From Rhodocyclaceae bacterium (GTDB taxonomy: Bacteria; Pseudomonadota; Gammaproteobacteria; Burkholderiales; Rhodocyclaceae): 64,000 nucleotides of DNA. A model generated the notes under the pieces. The model was not told where the DNA came from. It did not search any database and saw only the letters and a program-made list of their open reading frames with translations. This document shows, piece after piece, positions 54,269 through 61,567 of the stretch; position 1 is the stretch's first letter, and every line of letters starts with the position of its first letter. The stretch lies in the NCBI GenBank assembly GCA_028713915.1, contig JAQTNK010000004.1, forward strand, positions 89,499-153,498, written 5' to 3'. Position numbers and translations under genes: made by a program.

Positions 54269-55397
54269 GTTCGTGGCGCACCTGTGCCGATACGAGCGAA
54301 ATGCCCGCGGCCTGAAGCGCTGCGGTCAGCGACGGCAAGGCTTTCTGCAAGTCGGCGGCGGCCGTGTCGTCGGTCGCCGCGAGCCTCATGGTGATGCCGG
54401 CGTTGGTCAGGTGCAGCGACGCGGCGATATGGCCGAGTCGCGGCGTGTCGAGGCGCAGCGTCGTGCGCCACGAGACTTCTTCGTCGCGCGCCGTCGCCGT
54501 GTTGCCTTCGTCGCCACGCACGATCTCCCAATCCATGGATTGGTTGGGCCAGGCTTCGCCATGCCAGACGAGTCGCTGCGTGGTGACGGCGTCGAGTTGC
54601 TGTTGGACGATCGGCCGCAGTTCCGTCGGCACGGCTTGCGTCAGCGTCGTGGCCTGTGACTCGCGCGAAGACGGCGAGGCGCCGATCCGCTCGTCGCCGC
54701 GCAGCGCCGGTTCGAGGCGGGCCGGGGTCGCCGCCGCGCCGCCTTGAGCGGCCGGGCGACCGGTCTCCGGCGCCGCCTGCGCCACTCCGTGCTCCGCGAG
54801 GGTCGCCGGTGCCGAGCGCTGGCCTTGCGGTTCCTGCAGCAGTTGTTCGAGGGGCAGCTTGCCGGCCACCCATTGCGCCTGGTGCGACTCGTAAAACAGG
54901 CCGCTTTGCGTGATCGCCTTTTGCAGCGCCGGCGCGAGCTCGGCGGCCGTCGCCGGCGGCTGGGCCAACAGCGGCTGGCCGCGATTGAGCATCGCCGGCT
55001 GAGGCGTCTCGCCTTCTTGCAGGAGCAAGCTGCCTATCATTTGGCCGGCCGGGGACAGCGTCGTGTATTTGTCGAGCCCGCCGGCCGCCGCAGCGGCGGC
55101 GGATGGCTCCGCCAAGTGGGCGATGACCACCCGCGGCGTGCGGTCGACGACGACGAGGTCGAGCGTATCGCCGGCCTTCGCGCCCTCGGGCAGCTGCAGC
55201 GTCAGCTGCTTGCCCGCCACCAGCGCCTTGTAGGTGTTTTCCGGCAGCACCTCCTGGATGCTGGCGGTAAACGTCTGGCCGACGCGCAGTTCCGACAGGT
55301 CGGTCGGAATCTCCGACACCGGCGTCGTCGGCTGCAGGAGGCTCGCGTCGTTTTGCAGACGCATGCGGATGCCGGCGTCGGGAGGAATTAGAGCCAT
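54261..55397 (-). CDS. Second FliK-like hook-length control family protein
   Basis: 378 residues. The C-terminal region (LRLDTPRLGHIAASLHLTNA, then SLTAALQAAGISLVSAQVRH) matches the FliK switch domain. The N-terminal part (LRVGQTFTASIQEVLPENTY, LTLQLPEGAKAGDTLDLVVV) is a beta-rich domain rather than the low-complexity ruler of the fliK at 42754-43950. It ends in an 8-base overlap with flhX. It could make an alternative export-switch pair with FlhX (inference). Confidence 0.85.
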   Translation of the reverse strand: MALIPPDAGIRMRLQNDASLLQPTTPVSEIPTDLSELRVGQTFTASIQEVLPENTYKALVAGKQLTLQLPEGAKAGDTLDLVVVDRTPRVVIAHLAEPSAAAAAAGGLDKYTTLSPAGQMIGSLLLQEGETPQPAMLNRGQPLLAQPPATAAELAPALQKAITQSGLFYESHQAQWVAGKLPLEQLLQEPQGQRSAPATLAEHGVAQAAPETGRPAAQGGAAATPARLEPALRGDERIGASPSSRESQATTLTQAVPTELRPIVQQQLDAVTTQRLVWHGEAWPNQSMDWEIVRGDEGNTATARDEEVSWRTTLRLDTPRLGHIAASLHLTNAGITMRLAATDDTAAADLQKALPSLTAALQAAGISLVSAQVRHEHE

Positions 55398-55459
55398 GTT
55401 GTCGGCCCCGGATTACAGCGAATTATTGCGCACTGAATGGCGGGCATCGCCGCCCACGC

Positions 55460-55813
55460 TTATCCGGCCGAGCCACCGAGGGAGTTGACGCCCTTATAGG
55501 CATTTTCGACCCGGCGGCGCTTGGCGGCACCGCCAAGGAATTGGCGTACATGCTCCATCCAGGGCTCGGTGTGGCGACGGACCTCGGCATCGTCGTCCAG
55601 AATGCGCTGGATCAGCGCCGCCTTGGTGCCGCGTTCGTCCAGCGAAAGGCCGGCGTTGTCGTCTTCCGCCATGAGCAGGTCGCGTAGCGCCGCGACCGAT
55701 TTTTCCAGCGCGATCAGGCGCTCCCAATCCTGGGCCTGCGCAGCCTCGACCATTTGGGCCGATAGCGCGCTCATTTCCTGGTACGTCTCGATCTGGAAGG
55801 GCATGTGCAGCAT
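55460..55813 (-). CDS. fliT: Flagellar export chaperone FliT-like
   Basis: 117 residues, helical (YQEMSALSAQMVEAAQAQDW, LIALEKSVAALRDLLMAEDD). Size, helicity and place directly after fliD-fliS identify FliT, chaperone of FliD. The start at 55813 follows the fliS stop; 55804 is an alternative. The 62 bases on to the fliK-like gene hold nothing recognisable. Confidence 0.83.
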   Translation of the reverse strand: MLHMPFQIETYQEMSALSAQMVEAAQAQDWERLIALEKSVAALRDLLMAEDDNAGLSLDERGTKAALIQRILDDDAEVRRHTEPWMEHVRQFLGGAAKRRRVENAYKGVNSLGGSAG

Positions 55814-55821
55814 GTTAATGT

Positions 55822-56247
55822 TCAGGCCGCGCCCTTGTTCTTGGCAACTGCGGCCGAATCGCTGGCTATTTCTTCCCAAGCGCTTTTCAGCTCGCGCAGC
55901 AGCCCCGCCACTTCCCGCAGGATCGCCGGTTGGTTCTGCAGGTTGGCCTGCATCAGGCGATGCTCCATGTAGTCGTACAGCGCATCGAGCTTTTCGGCGA
56001 GATCGCTGCCGACCTGGAAATCCAGCGACGCCCGGAGGCCTTCGCTGATGATCCTGATGGCATGGGAAATCGCCTGGCCCTTTTCCGGGACGCGGCCCTC
56101 TTTCATGTGGTGTTCGGCCGAGGCGATGGCGAGCAAGGCGCCGTCATAGAGCATCACGATCAGACGCACCGGACTCGCCGCATCGACGCCGGTTTCGAGT
56201 CCGACCTTGGCGTATGTCTTCGCGGGGTTGTTCATTGTGGCAAACAT
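55822..56247 (-). CDS. fliS: Flagellin export chaperone FliS
   Basis: 141 residues. AKTYAKVGLETGVDAASPVR, LIVMLYDGALLAIASAEHHM and LDALYDYMEHRLMQANLQNQ are the FliS signature. A clear ribosome-binding site (AAGGAG) lies 7-8 bases upstream. Binds the C-terminus of flagellin. Confidence 0.96.
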   Translation of the reverse strand: MFATMNNPAKTYAKVGLETGVDAASPVRLIVMLYDGALLAIASAEHHMKEGRVPEKGQAISHAIRIISEGLRASLDFQVGSDLAEKLDALYDYMEHRLMQANLQNQPAILREVAGLLRELKSAWEEIASDSAAVAKNKGAA

Positions 56248-56268
56248 TCTGGCGCTCCTTGGGCGTTT

Positions 56269-58653
56269 CTAGCCGATCTTCGTGCTGGAAGTGGAAGAGC
56301 TGTTGCCTGACATGGCGGCCAGCTGCTGGGTGAGGAAATTCGACGTGCTTTGCAGGCTGGCCACCAGCGTATCCATCGCGTTGAACTGGTCCAGATAGCG
56401 CTGCTGGATCACGGCAAGTTGTCCTCGCAGGACCGTTTGCCGATCCTGCAGCGCCGAGATCGTCTTGTTCAGGCCATTGGTTGCGGTGGCAATGGTGCCG
56501 TTGGTGGTGTCGAGGACGGACGTCAGCGCGGTATTCAGCTGGTCCGCAATCCCGCGGTCGAAACTTACCGTGCCGCGGCTGCCGGTGATGCCGCCGTTGA
56601 TGGTCAGCTTGAGGCCCTTCGAGTTGCCCGCTGTGGAGGTCAGCGTTCGCCCGGAGCCCGTCGCGGCCACGCCGTCGATGGTGCCGGCGACGTCGACGCC
56701 GGCGGTGCCCGTCGCCGTCGCGGCGCCGAACAGCGCGCTGGCGGCCGTGCCGCCGGTAATGCTCACGTTGGACGTGGCACCAAAACTGTTGGAGGTAATT
56801 TTCAAGCTGGCGGTGCCGGTGCCGCTGCCGGATTGCGTGGCGGCGCCGAGCAGGCTGGTCGCACCCGTCGTCGCACCCGAATCCGCGACCGTCACCCCGG
56901 AGCCGGCTCCATAGCTGTTGGACTTGATGCTCAATATGCCATTGGTCTGCGTCACGGTGACCGACGCGCCGCCCGACAGCGCGGCATTGACCTTGGCTTG
57001 AACCATCGAGGCGAGCGTCGCACTCGTGTAGGTCGTGCCCGGCGTCAGGGCGACGGTTACGGGCGCGCCGCCATCTACCGTCACATCGATGGAATCGTTG
57101 ATGCCGCTGGTGATCGTCGTGCCGGCCGGTGTCGAACCGGCGACATTCGCCTGCGTGCCGTTCATGCCGACGGTGACGGCCACGCCGGCACCCGAGAATG
57201 CGGACGTGCCGTTGATGGCCGACTGCAGTGCGGCCACCAGGCCGGCATTCGTGTAGGTGCCGTCGTTCAGCTTGACGGTGGCGGCGATGCCGTCAACCGT
57301 CATGTTCAGGGTATCGGAGGACAGGACGGTCTGGTTGCTCGCAATGGCGGCGCTGCTGCTGATCAGGCCGTTGGTCGCGATCTTCGAAATATTGACCGCG
57401 TAGTTGCCCGACTTCGTAGCGGCGGTCGAAGCGGTATAGGAAACGAGGCTGTCCGTCGGCTTGCCGAGCGCGAGGAAAAGCGACGAGACGTCCTTGCTCG
57501 GATCGGCGAGGGTGCTGGCGAGCTTGGTCGAGTCGAGGCTGAGCGTGCCGTCCTTGTTGAAGGTGACGCCCAGATCCGCCAGGCTGCTGACGCCGCCGGT
57601 CGCATACGCCAGGTTGGTGTTCATGATCGAGCGAATCTGGCTCTGCACCGACTGCGTGGTGAAGTCGCCAAGCAGGACGGATCCGGTGTTGGTCGATGCG
57701 TCGTAAGCGGTCAGGCCCTTGATCGTGGAAGCGGCGCTGTTATACGCGGAGACGAGACTGGTGACCGCGCTGGCGATGGCGGAAGTATTGCGCGAGACGC
57801 CGAACGTCGTCGAACTGCCGGTATTGGTTCCCGTCAGGTTCAGCGTCACGCCGGAAATCACATCGGACACCGTGTTGGAAGACTTGGTGATGGCGACGCC
57901 GTCGACGCTGAATTGCGCATCCTGGGCCGCCTGGGTTTGGGACATGTTGCTCGTCCCGCCGCTGGCGGCGTTGTAGGCGAGGTCGCTCAGCGTGCCGGAC
58001 GTATTGGCCACCGCGATTCGCAAGGCGTTGCTGCTGCCCGAGTCGGTCGAACTCATGATCAGGCGGTAGCCGCTGCCGTCGTTCATGATGCTTGCCGTGA
58101 CGCCGATCCCTGCCGAGTTGATCGCATCGCGTATGCCCGCCAGCGAGCCTTGGCTTGCCGAGATATCGATCGTCTTCGTGCCTTTTGCCGAATTTTGGGC
58201 GAAGGCGCCGCCGCTGTACGTGCCGAAGTCGATGGTCAGCGTTCCCGTCCCGATCTGCGTGGAGGTCGCACTGTAAGCGGTGCCCGATTCCAGGATCTGG
58301 GAAGACGCGAGATTCGTGACCGTCAGCGTATGCGTACCGCTAACGGCTGTGCCGTCGGCACTCGCCGAGGCGACGGAAGAGTCCCCCACCTTCACCGACT
58401 GCGCGGAGAACGTCGAGGTACTCGTCAAGGATTGCACGGCCGTCTGGAAACTGGACACCGCGCCGCTCAGGCTGCCGTAGGCGGTGATCTTCGCTTGGTC
58501 GGCGGCCTCCTGCGTCTGCAGCATCGTCAATGGCTGCTGCTCGACGGCCATCAGCTTGGACACGAGACCGTTGACGTCAATCCCCGATCCCATGCCGGTC
58601 GTGGTCAACGTTCCGGTGGAAGCGGTCGCGGGAGACGCAATGGTTAACGCCAT
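56269..58653 (-). CDS. fliD: Filament cap protein FliD, enlarged
   Basis: 794 residues against about 470 in E. coli. The N-terminus (GMGSGIDVNGLVSKLMAVEQ) and the C-terminal helix (MDTLVASLQSTSNFLTQQL) are canonical. The added length (about residues 430-680) contains two or more beta-rich modules: SSDTLNMTVDG with LVAALQSAINGTS, then NDSIDVTVDGGAPVTV with ILSIKSNSYGAGSGVTV and a partial further copy. They resemble the inserts in FlgE. I chose the start at 58653 for the standard N-terminus. Confidence 0.95.
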   Translation of the reverse strand: MALTIASPATASTGTLTTTGMGSGIDVNGLVSKLMAVEQQPLTMLQTQEAADQAKITAYGSLSGAVSSFQTAVQSLTSTSTFSAQSVKVGDSSVASASADGTAVSGTHTLTVTNLASSQILESGTAYSATSTQIGTGTLTIDFGTYSGGAFAQNSAKGTKTIDISASQGSLAGIRDAINSAGIGVTASIMNDGSGYRLIMSSTDSGSSNALRIAVANTSGTLSDLAYNAASGGTSNMSQTQAAQDAQFSVDGVAITKSSNTVSDVISGVTLNLTGTNTGSSTTFGVSRNTSAIASAVTSLVSAYNSAASTIKGLTAYDASTNTGSVLLGDFTTQSVQSQIRSIMNTNLAYATGGVSSLADLGVTFNKDGTLSLDSTKLASTLADPSKDVSSLFLALGKPTDSLVSYTASTAATKSGNYAVNISKIATNGLISSSAAIASNQTVLSSDTLNMTVDGIAATVKLNDGTYTNAGLVAALQSAINGTSAFSGAGVAVTVGMNGTQANVAGSTPAGTTITSGINDSIDVTVDGGAPVTVALTPGTTYTSATLASMVQAKVNAALSGGASVTVTQTNGILSIKSNSYGAGSGVTVADSGATTGATSLLGAATQSGSGTGTASLKITSNSFGATSNVSITGGTAASALFGAATATGTAGVDVAGTIDGVAATGSGRTLTSTAGNSKGLKLTINGGITGSRGTVSFDRGIADQLNTALTSVLDTTNGTIATATNGLNKTISALQDRQTVLRGQLAVIQQRYLDQFNAMDTLVASLQSTSNFLTQQLAAMSGNSSSTSSTKIG

Positions 58654-58750
58654 GATCACACCATCCTTTCGGCTTACAACTTCAATTACGACCAAGCAGC
58701 GGAATTCTGAAGGAGTCCGTTCCTGAAAGCTTAGCCTAAAGCCCTTCTGA

Positions 58751-58766
58751 AGCAAGCAACATACCT
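58751..58766 (-). promoter_or_regulatory. Weak sigma-54-like element before fliD
   Basis: On the - strand, AGGTAT-GTTGC-TTGCT keeps GG and GC with 10-base spacing but differs from consensus at several positions. It lies between the flaG terminator and fliD, where a fliDST promoter would be expected. Confidence 0.4.
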
Positions 58767-58770
58767 AGAT

Positions 58771-58800
58771 AAAAAAATGCCCGCTTGCGGCGGGCATTCT
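58771..58800 (-). terminator. Rho-independent terminator after flaG
   Basis: ATGCCCGC and GCGGGCAT form an 8-bp stem with a 5-base loop. On the - strand it is followed by a run of T (A7 at 58771-58777 on the + strand), ending the fliC/flaG transcript before fliD. The other side is also T-rich. Confidence 0.88.
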
Positions 58801-58861
58801 TTTTCTTGCAATGGTCGGATTGTCGGCAACTGCTATTTCGAATCCTGCACTCCTACCGCCG

Positions 58862-59227
58862 TCAGGCCTTGATTTTACCGAGAATGCCCTGGAACTGATC
58901 AATGGATTGGGCGATCCTGATGACTTCTTCAGAAGGTATCTGCCGGATGACGTCGCCCGTTTGGCCGTCGACGATCTTAACCACGGTAGATCCGCTTTCG
59001 CTATCCACTGAGAACTGCAGAGCACTGGCTTTCGGCTGAATCACGCTTTCCATCGCCTTGATCGCTTCCTGCAGCTGCTGCGCTGTCGGTTGCTGGGTCG
59101 AAGGCTGGGCTGGCGTTGGCGTAGGCACTGAGATCGAAGCCGCCGCCGGCGCGCCGCTCCCCACCGCAGGCGGTGAGGACTGGGGGATTGCTCCTCCAGG
59201 GGTGCCGTTGAGAGACTGGATCGACAT
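58862..59227 (-). CDS. flaG: Flagellar protein FlaG
   Basis: 121 residues. A Pro/Ala/Gln-rich N-terminal half is followed by the FlaG core (LQFSVDSESGSTVVKIVDGQ, then IRQIPSEEVIRIAQSIDQ). In Vibrio and Pseudomonas, flaG affects filament length. Between fliC and fliD as usual. Confidence 0.95.
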   Translation of the reverse strand: MSIQSLNGTPGGAIPQSSPPAVGSGAPAAASISVPTPTPAQPSTQQPTAQQLQEAIKAMESVIQPKASALQFSVDSESGSTVVKIVDGQTGDVIRQIPSEEVIRIAQSIDQFQGILGKIKA

Positions 59228-59255
59228 GGCCGTATTCCTCGTGACTAGGGTTTAT

Positions 59256-59282
59256 GGGTGCGGAACCGTCGGCTCCGCACCC
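59256..59282 (-). terminator. Hairpin between fliC and flaG
   Basis: GGGTGCGGA and TCCGCACCC form a 9-bp stem with an inner CCG-T-CGG pairing, but no T-run follows on the - strand. It may attenuate transcription into flaG or protect the abundant fliC message (inference). Confidence 0.55.
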
Positions 59283-59307
59283 TTCTTACGCGATTAGCTC
59301 GCCCCCA

Positions 59308-61347
59308 TCACTTGAGCAGCGTCAGCACCTGCTGCGGCAGCGCGTTCGCCTGGGCCAACATCGCCGTACCCGCTTGCTGCAGCACTTGGGCACGTGACAG
59401 ATTCGCCGTTTCCGCCGCGAAGTCCGCGTCCGTGATCCGGCTCTTGGCGGACTGCAGGTTGTTGGAATACACCTGCAAGTTCGACACGGTCGAGGAGAAC
59501 CGGTTCTGGATCGCGCCGAGGTTGGCCGCGAAGCTGTTGATCGCGTTGATGGCGTTGTCGATCGAGGTCAGGGCGGTGGTGGCGCCTGCCGCCGTGGTCA
59601 GGTCGATGCTGGACAGCGCGCCGCCGGTGCGGCCGCCGCCGTAGGTGCCGGCGTAGAGGCCGAGCGTGTTGTAGACATCGCTGCCTGTCGGGCCGGCATC
59701 GACGGTGAATGCAGCGGTCGAGCTCAGGGATACGGCGCCGATGAACGTGCCGGTGGCGGCTACGCCGGCCGTGGCGTTCAGTCCATTCACCACGTCGATG
59801 TTGCGACCGTCGCCGGCAACCAGCTTGACGCCGCCGCTGTCGGTGCCGGTGTCGATTGCCGTTACGCCGGTTTGACCCTGATAGGCATTGATCGCCGCGA
59901 CCACCGAGGCGCGGTCCTGGGCGTTGCTGGCGCCGCTGGTTGCAACCGCAATCGAAATGCCGTTGATCGTGATGTTGCCGTTATCCGCCGCCGCCGTGCC
60001 TTGCGAGACCCCTGCCACCGTGGTGCTGGCGGTGGCGGTGACGCCGGTCTGCTTCTGAATGGCATTGATGGCTGCCGCCTTGGCCAGGGCGCTCGCGCTC
60101 GAGTCGGCGGTCGACACGTTGTCGTAACCGGAGGACGATCCGATGGCCACGCCGTTGATGGTGAAGTCGCCGGCGGAGACGTGGGTCAGAACGAGGCTGG
60201 TGTTGGCGACGCTGTCGACTGTGACTGCCGAGGCTTGCTGCGCCGCGTAGGTGCCTGCCGTGAGGCCGGAATTGGAGATCGTACCGCTGCCGGCCTGAAC
60301 CGAGATTGCCGCGGTGGACGACAGGGTATAGCCGCCGTAGAAGGTGTTGTCCGTCGCCAGGCCCGTGCTCGTGCCGAGCGCGGTGCTGCCGCTGATGGTG
60401 ATATTGCGACCATCGGCCGCCACCAGCTTGACGCCCTCGTTGTCGTTGTTGGTGTCCATCGCGGTAACGCCGGTGCGGCCCTGATAAAGATTGATGGCGG
60501 CCACGACTGCGGCGCGGTTGGACGCGTTGGTGCCGGAAGCCGAGGTCGACAGGGCAATCGAGACGCCGTTGATCGTAACGTTGCCGGCAGCCGTACCAAG
60601 GGTCATGGCGGCACCCTGGACATTCGTGGCATTGGCAGTCGCCGTCACCCCGGTCTGCTTCGAAACGACGTTGATCGCGGCAGCCTTGGCGATGCCGCTC
60701 GACGCCTTGCTGGTAAAGGAGAGGCCATCGGAACTCGCCGACGAACCGCTGATGGCTACGCCGTTGACGATCAGGTCGGCGGAGCTGAGCGCGTTGGAAT
60801 TGCCGACAGCGCTCAAGTCGGCGGTCGCCGCGGAGCCCAAGGCGCTGGTGGTGGCATTGCCGAGGTTGGCGACGGTAATCGTCTGGCCCTGGTTGGCGCC
60901 CACTTGGAAGACCTCAGCCTTGAAGCTGCCGTCCAGCAGGTTGATGCCGTTGAACTGGGTGGAGGTCGCGACCGTCTGGATGTCGCCGAGGAGCTGGTTG
61001 ACCTGGGTCTGGATGCTCTGGCGGTCGATCGTGCTGTTCGAGGCGTTGGCCGACTGCACTGCCAGTTGGCGCAGCGTTTGCAGGTCGTTACTGATGGTGT
61101 TCATGCCGCTGTTCGCGGTCTGGGCCAGGGAAATGCCGTCGTTGGCGTTGCGCACCGCCTGGTTCACGCTGGCGACCTGGGCGCCCATGCGGTTGGCAAT
61201 GGCGTAGCCGGCGGCGTCGTCCTGCGCGCTATTCACGCGCAAACCCGAGGAAAGGCGCTGCAGGGCGGTTTGCAGGGAGTTTTGGGCCATCCCAAGGTTG
61301 TACTGCGCATTGAGCGAGCCGATATTGGTGTTGATGTACATTGGCAT
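59308..61347 (-). CDS. fliC: Flagellin FliC, enlarged with tandem repeats
   Basis: 679 residues. The N-terminal D0/D1 (INTNIGSLNAQYNLGMAQNS, LQRLSSGLRVNSAQDDAAGY, LRQLAVQSANASNS) and C-terminal D0 (VLQQAGTAMLAQANALPQQV) are canonical and include the TLR5-type segment. The variable middle holds two tandem copies of about 130 residues (60395-60785 and 59790-60175). Each runs from (V/I)NGVAI, through an AKAAAIN-(16)-TGVTATA stretch, NGxSIA, VVAAIN-YQGxTGVTA, to EGVKLVA/GGVKLVA and DGRNI. A sigma-28 promoter precedes it. Confidence 0.96.
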   Translation of the reverse strand: MPMYINTNIGSLNAQYNLGMAQNSLQTALQRLSSGLRVNSAQDDAAGYAIANRMGAQVASVNQAVRNANDGISLAQTANSGMNTISNDLQTLRQLAVQSANASNSTIDRQSIQTQVNQLLGDIQTVATSTQFNGINLLDGSFKAEVFQVGANQGQTITVANLGNATTSALGSAATADLSAVGNSNALSSADLIVNGVAISGSSASSDGLSFTSKASSGIAKAAAINVVSKQTGVTATANATNVQGAAMTLGTAAGNVTINGVSIALSTSASGTNASNRAAVVAAINLYQGRTGVTAMDTNNDNEGVKLVAADGRNITISGSTALGTSTGLATDNTFYGGYTLSSTAAISVQAGSGTISNSGLTAGTYAAQQASAVTVDSVANTSLVLTHVSAGDFTINGVAIGSSSGYDNVSTADSSASALAKAAAINAIQKQTGVTATASTTVAGVSQGTAAADNGNITINGISIAVATSGASNAQDRASVVAAINAYQGQTGVTAIDTGTDSGGVKLVAGDGRNIDVVNGLNATAGVAATGTFIGAVSLSSTAAFTVDAGPTGSDVYNTLGLYAGTYGGGRTGGALSSIDLTTAAGATTALTSIDNAINAINSFAANLGAIQNRFSSTVSNLQVYSNNLQSAKSRITDADFAAETANLSRAQVLQQAGTAMLAQANALPQQVLTLLK

Positions 61348-61428
61348 TTTGAATCTCCTTCAGAATGTTCCGATTTCCCCACCCCGTTTTGTGCTTGGCA
61401 GGACTCGCGGCATGGGCCGTTGGAATGT

Positions 61429-61455
61429 TTATCGGCGTCAAGGGAAAAAACTTTA
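61429..61455 (-). promoter_or_regulatory. Sigma-28 (FliA) promoter for fliC
   Basis: On the - strand, TAAA, a 15-base spacer and GCCGATAA match the sigma-28 consensus fully. The fliC start is about 80 bases downstream, with a GGAG-type ribosome-binding site just before it. Confidence 0.93.
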
Positions 61456-61567
61456 GCCCTTTGTCGGATCAGACCGATCCGGCCCGGCCGGCGCCGCGCT
61501 GACTGCCGGCATTCTAGGGTATCATCAAAAAAATTACGCTAAATCAATTTCTTAGAAGGCTACACGT

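Noticed and set aside
56350..61542. Long + strand open frames opposite fliD and fliC
   Set aside because: Shadow frames of repeat-rich FliD and FliC; Gly/Arg-rich translation with no motif.
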